A stretch of 64,000 nucleotides of DNA from Gnetum montanum. Lineage: Eukaryota > Streptophyta > Gnetopsida > Gnetales > Gnetaceae. The first letter of the stretch is position 1; each line of letters starts with the position of its first letter. Shown one piece after another: positions 57,091 through 64,000 of the stretch. The notes beneath the pieces are model-generated. The model was not told the origin of the DNA and ran no database searches. It worked only from the letters and a program-made list of their open reading frames with translations. A program made the position numbers and the translations under genes. The stretch is taken from assembly GCA_015680685.1 (NCBI GenBank), contig MNCI01004792.1:274558-338557 (forward strand), given 5' to 3'.

Positions 57091-58431
57091 TGTAGCATGT
57101 ATATCTTAGAGAATCATATAAGTGATAAGACTAGTGAGACATGTACATATGTATAATCAAAGATAACACTAATATTAACATAAGAGACATTATTTATTGA
57201 AAGAGTTAAGATCTATCTCTATACTAATGCATCTATTAGATTTTGGTTTTACATCTGTTGGATAACTTTAATTATACAAGGATCATTTAGGTTACAATAA
57301 AACTTTACATATAACTTGTTGATTAAATAATTCATCATTATACATCTTTCATAATTGTATTATCAAACTTTTATAGTCATTCTAGTTGTCTTCTACTATT
57401 GTTACAAATATCTTCTTTGTAACAACATCTTCTTTCTTTCTTTCTTTGGTTGCATCCTTACCATGTGTGGCTTTCCCTGTTACTTATAATAGGTCTTGTA
57501 GGATTTTTCTAGTTGATAAGTCTTATGTGGGCTAGGCCTTCTTGGGATTCTTAGAGATTCACATCTTGACCTTTTACGAACTACTACCAAAATCATAGCT
57601 TGTTCCTTCTTCAAAATCATATTCTTCTTTCCATTGTAACCTTTTGGATGGTCTCCTCTTTCTCTTTAGAAAACTAGAATAGATTACAAATGGCTTACCT
57701 TGGATCTTCTTGTCCTATTTAGGAAACAAGATTCCATCTTCACTTCTTTCTATTTACAAATAAGTCAATAATATTTTGGCTTATTATATGTTCATTACAA
57801 ATCTATAGATTATGATGACTTTACTTTTTCATTATGTTTCTTAGTACTAACTTTTCTCTTTAGATTAGAAATGTATCTTTGGTTTCTTATGGTTTTGATT
57901 ATGATTGTATTAGGCATAATACTTAATCTAGTGTCTTCTCCTATGATTCATCATTACTTTCACATACTACTTTCTTAATCTTTAGATTGTTTCTCACTAC
58001 ATATTCTTATTCTTCTTTTCCTTCTTCATAACTAATTGATGAATCCTTATATTCAATGGATAATTTTTTAATGATTTGCATGATTAATCATGTCATTTTA
58101 TTATGACTTGTTTACAAGTTATTATGAATAATATTTAATCATTATAAAATTAATGATTATATAAAATGTTATGATTATATTCTAATAGAATCTAGCCTTA
58201 TATCTAGTTTGTAGAGAAGGAGTGATACCCATGTTAAAGAGGCTAAAGGTTTTCCAAAAAGCCTACATATCCTTGCAATGTTGTTCATAAGACATCAAGA
58301 CAATGTAATTATATAGGGATTGTTATTGATGGTTATGATTGCATGGAGCCTAAGTGGATCTTCATACTCCATTTAGTCTTATTTTAGAAATAGAGTAGCT
58401 TTTAAACATCCAAGAAGACATACTTTCTACA
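57091..58431 (+). repeat. Direct repeat copy 1 (possible LTR), interrupted
   Basis: 57091-57233 plus 58193-58431 align with 60637-60994: TGTAGCATGTATATCYTAGAG at the start, then TTGTTATTGATGGTTATGAT (58320-58340), ending near CATACTTTCTACA. Copy 1 is split by the 57234-58187 insertion. Confidence 0.6.
57234..58187. mobile_element. Probable solo LTR or small element (954 bp) inside repeat copy 1
   Basis: The insert starts TATTAGATT and ends ATTCTAATA, inverted ends that fit a decayed TGTTAGA to TCTAACA LTR. Flanks are GCATC (57229-57233) and GAATC (58188-58192), one mismatch. Copy 2 of the host repeat lacks the insert, which supports the insertion event. Confidence 0.5.
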
Positions 58432-60636
58432 CTCTTCCCTACATAAAAAAGATAATTTCCTTAGAGTTAAAGTCTTTGATCATGAACTTCTAAAAGATGA
58501 AGAGAAAAGTGAATATTAAAAAACTTAAAACTCATCCAACAATTATAGAAAAGAAGGTTTAACAGCTAGGGTAATTAACTATAAAGAATGAATGTTAAAT
58601 TCAAATTAACATCCAACTAGGACTTAGAGATGATTTTATAATCAATATTAAGAAATAATATGCTTTTCCATTTTTTAGGTAGTATCAACCTTTCATCTTG
58701 CTACTCGTTGAAATGATAAAAGTGTGAAGAAATTTGGAGGCATTCATTCCTCCATCCCATAGAACCTTGGGATATTCCCTCAACTTTAAAAAATATTTGA
58801 GTGCTTTCTCCTTTTTAAGAAAACTTTGAAACATTTTCTTCCTTTTAAAAAATGTTTGGAACATGCCCTTTCATTTTAAAAAAGCTTTGGCACATTTTTC
58901 TCTCTTTGAAAAATGTTTGATATGTTCCATCTCTTTTTGTGAAATTTTTAGTGCAATCCATCATTTTTTGAAAGTAATTTTATGTTTCCTTATTAGAGTA
59001 TTTTTACCCCACTCACTCATATATTTTCTCTTTCTTTTAGTTTTCTTTATTTTTTCTTTTCATGATGCATCCACTCATCAAGGGAGTGGTAGCACTAGGT
59101 TATTCATCTGCTACTCTCCTTGGCATTAACTACCTATATTGATGTTTAGATCATCCACCTTCTACCAAGATACTCAAATGATGAAGAGCCTATATCATGG
59201 TTCCAAAAACTCTCATTCCTTCTTCTTGTTCATCCCCATTGAAAATCATCATTGATGCATAAAGCTCATGCTGAGTTACATTCAACTTATGAATTTCATC
59301 CTAATCTCTTATATAAATCACATTCAAAGAACTATGAGAACACTCTGTAGCAAAATTAACATATAATTTAATCATTGGGAAGATTTAAGGATTTTGAGCA
59401 AGTCCTCCAAATTGAGATCATTTGTTTCAAAATTCATTTTATTATTAAGTAGTTGGACATTTTCCATACCCTAGGTAAGAATATTGACTACTTAGTATAG
59501 GGGTAACATGTGGGCTTTTGAAGCATCCAAAATTTTTTTATTCATAATTTTTTTAAGGCTTGTTACTCTTCTTCTTACTCTGATGTAGTTATTTGATTCC
59601 AATATTTGCTTTCTTTTCTTCCTTGAAATCCACCAATCTACTAGTAACTTGGACTGTCTTCCTATATTTTGTGATTTTTTTTGTTTTGAGCTATTGTTAA
59701 ACTTAAAATTTGAGGCCATTAATAAAGAGTCTATATTTTTTAGCCTCATGGATATTTGACATTTGTATGACAAGATCCTACTATAGTCCTCTAGATTTTC
59801 AATATGTTGAACTTCTTTCAAATTTCCCTATGATTTATCAATAGAAGTTCTTGAATAGAAGTTTGTAATCTCATTTTATTGATTCTATGATAATGCTTGT
59901 TGGGTATCTACCAACATGTTCAACTCTTGTCTTTCAACCTAGAGCTCATGGAAAATAAGTTAGAAATTATAACTAACATCCCCTAGATGCTTGAAATGTG
60001 TTCTTAAAATAAAGTTTTGTGTGAAAGTAAATTTTTTTTAATGAAAATGTTTAATTATCATAAGAAAATAATTTCTTTGGGTTCAATCAGATCTTGAATT
60101 ATTTAATCTTTTTCTACCATTGGTAGATGACTCATCATTATGGTGTCTACTTGTAATAACTAATCCCATAGTTCTTGCATCTTTTTAATTGACTCATCTA
60201 TCTATTTTTTTGTTTTCTTCTCATCCTATATTGGTCCCTCATCCATGATTATTTTATCAACAAGATGAAAATTAGGATCAAAGATGATTTGAGGAAATTA
60301 CAAATAAACAAAGATTTAGCTCTTCATAGACATGAATGATGAAAAAGTACTCAAGTAGTCAACCCCATTTTTTTTGGAATAGGGCTATGATGATTATGAT
60401 AATTTTATTCATACATAGCTTTTTGCACAAGTATCTAAATGGATATTTTGCTTAAACGTTGGCTTCAAGATTAGATGTAATAACATTACTCTAGAAAATC
60501 ATTACTCAACATCACCCTTGAGACCCAAAGTATCTAAGTATCTGAAAATATACTTGAGATGAACTATGCCTTAATAATCACAACACCTATGAGCATAAAA
60601 TAAGTGCACAATGCATATCAGTCAAAATATTAGGAG
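58432..60636. other. Region between the direct repeats, no recognised gene
   Basis: AT-rich. A run of TTTTAAAAAA-TTTGG-AC text near 58780-58960 recurs at about 30-base steps (for example TTTAAAAAATGTTTGG, TTTAAAAAAGCTTTGG). A 109-codon minus-strand opening at 59821-59492 is Lys/Arg/Ser-rich without known motifs. If the flanking repeats are LTRs, this is the decayed interior of a 3.9 kb element. Confidence 0.4.
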
Positions 60637-60994
60637 TGTAGCATGTATATCCTAGAGACTCATATAAGTGATAGGACTAATAATATGCACACACACATAC
60701 AACCATAGAAAGCATTAGTATTTAGATAAGAGACATTTTTCTTTAAATTACTTAAGATGTGTCCCTATTCTAACACATCTAGCCCCATATTCCTACTTCA
60801 TATAGAAGGAATGATGGCCAAGCTATAATCTCCAAATAACCTACATATTCTTATGAAGCTATCCACAAGGAATTAGGATAATGTAATTCTATATGGTTTA
60901 TTATTAATGGTTATGATAGTATGGAACTTAAGTGAATATCCATGTTTTGGAAAGGAAGTAGTCATTTGACTACCAAAAAGGCATACTCTCTATA
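60637..60994 (+). repeat. Direct repeat copy 2 (possible LTR)
   Basis: Starts TGTAGCATGTATATCC, preceded by the purine-leaning ATTAGGAG, and ends near CATACTCTCTATA. No convincing TSD with copy 1 (ATAAT against AAAAC). Confidence 0.5.
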
Positions 60995-62053
60995 AAAACC
61001 TTTTTATTACTAAAACATTTTTAAATTTTTTTCATATTAACACATTCCTATAATTGTATAATTCCACCTTCATCACACTTCTTTCAAAAATTACTAACTC
61101 AAATTTTCTCTATCAATGCAACCAAATTAGCTTGTGCTTATTTGTATATAAATTTTATGCAAAAATCATCACAAACCACATATGGATTCACCTTTCAAAA
61201 ATCATTCGCTTTATATAGACATGCTTCATGTAGCATAGGCATATCACTAATGGAATTATTTTTGTGCATAAAAAATCTAGAGTGGAACAAGACCACTAGC
61301 ACTCACTTCATGGTTATCAAGATTAACATTAGTAAGACCTAACATAATGTCTCATGGGAGGCATTATTGACCATAATGCTATACATGGACTTCAATTTAA
61401 TGGTGGAATTTCTAAAAAGAAATGCAAATGTAGCATCCAATAATGACATTTCTATAAAGAAATGTAAATGTAACACCTAATTGTAATCTTTCTTTGACTA
61501 AGAGATATCATAGTTCATAGCATACTCTATGATCACATTTATGATATTAAAGTTTGATTTATAGGCATCATAGGAAGAAAAACAAGGAGGTTACAAACTA
61601 GGACAAATTTGTAAGCAAAACTTTAAATTTTTATGATAACTAATAAAGTTTTGAATAATAATAATTTTGTATCTTTAAATCTTATTAGTGCAAATTTGTG
61701 ATCTTTTGGTTATATTAGTTGTTTCAAATGTCAATTCATATACTTACATTCCTTCTTTATTCACTAAATTACAAGTGACAAGACAACACTTAAAATGAAC
61801 ATGAAGAGTCAAGACTCATTCTCACTTGACATAATGTCTCATGTTTTAAAAATTCATAAGAATTTTTCTTTAAAACCCTTATGAAGTAGCAACATGACTT
61901 ACAAACTTAATATAATACTTATTATTAGCTTAAGTTTTACTTTAAAGTATAAATTACACGCAAATACTTCTTCTTAGTTTACATTACATTATTTTAAATT
62001 TCATCTTATTTTTTGACATGTAATGTAAAGTGATATGGGAATATGAATATAAT
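60995..62053. other. Spacer with one small tandem duplication
   Basis: AT-rich, no gene recognised. 61408-61487 is a two-copy tandem repeat of about 40 bases (AATTTCTAWAAAGAAATGYAAATGTARCA core). Confidence 0.5.
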
Positions 62054-62530
62054 TGTGACATCTTTTTTCTGGATGTTGATGAAATATAATTTTTATTTGT
62101 GTAAATTCATTTTATTTTGTGAAAATAACTTCATCTTACTTTCGAATTGAAAAATAATGATGAATGAACAAGGAATTAAGTAGAAAATAAAATAACAGTA
62201 GAAATTTATTAATGAAATGTTTGGTATACTATAACACCATTGGGTTATCTTCCTATGACACTTAGGACCTTAAAGGTAATCCAACATTATCACAATGCTT
62301 AGGCCATCAAGCCAAAGAGGTACTTAGTCCTTTCTTATCACTTGCCAATCCAACTCTACAACTCCATGTTGTTTTGACCTCTACCCCAACATTAAATGTC
62401 ATAGATCGAATCCTTTCCAAGGAGTACCATCAATAGTTGCAACGTCTCATAATGAGGCACCCCTCATTTCAAAGGCTAATTACATTATTAATAATACAAT
62501 TCTACACTTAACAAGGAATGAGATGCTACA
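62054..62530 (-). repeat. Chromovirus 3' LTR (probable)
   Basis: Minus strand begins TGTAGCATC at 62530 next to AAGGAGGTTAGAT (62531-62543, polypurine tract) and may end GATGTCACA at 62054. These ends are inverted with two mismatches. The right border is more certain than the left. Confidence 0.5.
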
Positions 62531-62714
62531 ATCTAACCTCCTTAAGAATCCAGCTTATCCTCAAGTGCTTTTTCTATGTCCAACTATTCGTCAATTTTCT
62601 TCTCATTATGATCCTCATTATCATATGTACAAAAAAAATATAAATTAATAATATAATTTATTACCTAATAATAAATATAATTTATTACTCAATATCATGA
62701 TGATAAAAACATTA

Positions 62715-62860
62715 AGGGTAAGTGTTGAGAATGAACTCCTTATTTTTTCAAGTTGTTTGATCATAATCTAATCATTGGATGAGTACTTTGCTGATTGTTT
62801 TATTACAAAGCCTCTTCATTTTATGATTCTTAATTGTAATTATTTTGGGCTTAAATTTGG
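62715..62860 (-). pseudogene. Chromovirus chromodomain
   Basis: Minus strand reads KIITIKNHKMKRLCNKTISKVLIQ, a stop where Trp fits, LDYDQTT, again a stop where Trp fits, KNKEF. The spacing of V-LIQW and TW--- is that of the CHD-type chromodomain at the integrase C-terminus, which guides insertion into marked chromatin. LEDKLDS and GG follow near 62585-62545. Confidence 0.7.
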
Positions 62861-62879
62861 TGTTAGATCTTATGGGTAA

Positions 62880-63745
62880 GGTATTCCAATCTAGCAAATA
62901 AGACATATCATTTTTATGGAACTTATTTAATACTTACATGGAAAATAGGATGAATCCATAAGTTCATTGAGAGGCTTAGTTGATAGGCTACATCACTAAT
63001 TCTTTCTAAAATTGCAAAAGTTCCATAGAATCTTATGGCTAACTTAGTATATTTTCCTAACTTACAGATACTCCTATTAGGTTTTACTCCTATTTGTACT
63101 TGGTCTCCAATTTGGAATTCCTTCTTAAGATGATGTTAATCTGCATATCCCTTATACTTGTCCTAGGCCACTTGCAAATTTTTTTTGATTCTTATAAAGA
63201 TATTTTCGATAATTTTCTTTTCTTCTTCCTTTCACTCCACTCTTAAAGTTGGAACTACCTAGGTTAAGGATGTATGACAATTTCATCCATATACAACTTT
63301 AAATGGTATCCATTGTATGGATCCTTGGTAATTATTATTATAGGTTAATTCAACCAAACCCATGTTTTTGATATACCTCCAACATAGCTCTATATAATAT
63401 CTTCTAGTATTTGATTTATATGTTATGTTTGACTATCTGTCTTTGGGTGGTACAATGTGCTAGATTTTAATTGGGTCCCAAGGTTCTTGAAGAAGTTTTG
63501 CCAAAATCTAGAGATAAACTTAGGATCTCTATTAGAGGTGATCTATTTTGGACATCCATGTAATCAAAATACTTCTTGTATAAATTTTTTGAATTCTTCT
63601 TCATATATGCTTGTATATTTCAAAGCTATGAAGTAATCCATCTTCGATAGGTGCTCAACTAGCTCCAAGATTGAGTCATTTCCTTTCTTGGTTACTAGTA
63701 ATTGCATAATGAAATTGATGGTAACTGAAAAAGCACAAAAAATGT
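62880..63745 (-). pseudogene. Chromovirus integrase
   Basis: Minus strand: NDSILELVEHLSKMDYFIAL (near 63690-63630), [44 protein letters not shown] (63560-63425), where NRDPKF holds the second Asp and TDSQT the usual TDGQTE with the Glu lost. Then YNNNYQGSI, FQIGDQVQIGVKPNRS and KYTKLAIRFYGTFAILERISDVAYQLSL-WIHPIFHVS (63060-62930), the GPF module (KLAPRFYGPF) typical of chromoviruses. Several stops. Confidence 0.85.
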
Positions 63746-64000
63746 GTATTTTAACCTTCTTCTAGGTCATGTAATATCCATCCCATAAAACCCAAGGCTA
63801 AAATTTATTGTAAATGTAAAGATTGCAATTGAAGAGATGCAATTTCATGTACCTTAGCTTTTTTGGTTGAAAAATGCCTCATATGTGATCAAAGCCTCAT
63901 CCCCCAAGTGAAAAACATCATATAGTGCCTATATTTGGGATTGGGTGATGGTTAAAAAATGCCTTTTTGGATGCCAAAATGACATTTTTATGGCTTTTAT
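63746..64000 (-). other. Chromovirus pol remnant, unclear
   Basis: By position this should be the integrase zinc finger and the RNase H to integrase linker. I see no readable HHCC motif; the stretch is too decayed or partly foreign. Confidence 0.35.

Larger units (their letters stand above)
62054..64000 (-). mobile_element. Chromovirus (Ty3/gypsy with chromodomain), 5' part off window
   Basis: On the minus strand the integrase core, GPF-like module, chromodomain, polypurine tract and 3' LTR appear in order. RT and the 5' part lie right of the window. Many stops, so inactive. Confidence 0.8.

Noticed and set aside
59492-59821. 109-codon Lys/Arg-rich minus-strand frame
   Set aside because: AT-rich DNA easily gives Lys/Asn/Ile/Ser-rich frames, and no motif or homologue is visible in the window.
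61142-61342. 66-codon plus-strand frame
   Set aside because: No motif and AT-rich composition; chance length.
1-64000. CRISPR arrays, bacterial operons, tRNA or rRNA genes
   Set aside because: No regularly spaced identical repeats, no bacterial gene order and no cloverleaf or rRNA core was seen. The only tRNA-related text is in primer-binding sites.

Overview
This window is plant nuclear DNA made almost entirely of old, nested LTR retrotransposons. I see no free-standing host gene, rRNA, tRNA or CRISPR array. The repeat density, element size, decay by C-to-T changes and LTRs of up to 2.9 kb suggest a seed plant with a very large genome. A conifer or other gymnosperm fits, but the sequence does not prove it.

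The left 53.8 kb is one nested stack. I resolved it from LTR ends, polypurine tracts, primer-binding sites and target-site duplications (TSDs). Element E (minus strand, Athila-like Ty3/gypsy) is outermost; its 5' LTR is 52950-53797 and its 3' end lies off the left edge. Element D (plus strand, same family as E) is inserted in E's 3' UTR and ends at 44405. D is itself split by three elements. A (plus strand, Tat/Ogre-like, 1-13885, entered from inside) sits in D's gag. B (minus strand, 15176-24659, TSD GGGTG, same family as A but without pol) sits between D's gag and protease. C (plus strand, 31812-44386, TSD GGTAC, 2.9 kb LTRs) sits 14 bases from the end of D's 3' LTR.

The right 10 kb holds an unrecognised spacer (53798-54960), a decayed Ty1/copia pol (54970-56620) with the start of its 3' LTR, a pair of direct repeats (57091-58431 and 60637-60994) with a probable solo LTR inside the first, and a minus-strand chromovirus (62054 to the right edge) with integrase and chromodomain.

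Three things stand out. First, A carries between protease and RT an antisense, multi-intron gene with an FCP1/NLI-interacting-factor-like part, a plant-transposon-protein-like part and a coiled-coil tail. The region upstream of that gene and A's own LTR are both packed with the same short word (ACTCAYGCT/AGCRTGAGT). That layout recalls sequence-specific anti-silencing systems known from Arabidopsis VANDAL transposons, but the functional link is inference. Second, C has an archaeal-type RNase H domain between protease and RT plus the usual RNase H after RT, an F-box fragment in both LTRs, and an extra 3' ORF behind its own TATA box. Third, the 3' UTRs of D and E carry tandem hairpin repeats whose stems change sequence but stay paired. 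All protein-coding parts are broken by stops or frameshifts, and where the ancestral codon is recognisable most stops look like C-to-T or G-to-A changes.
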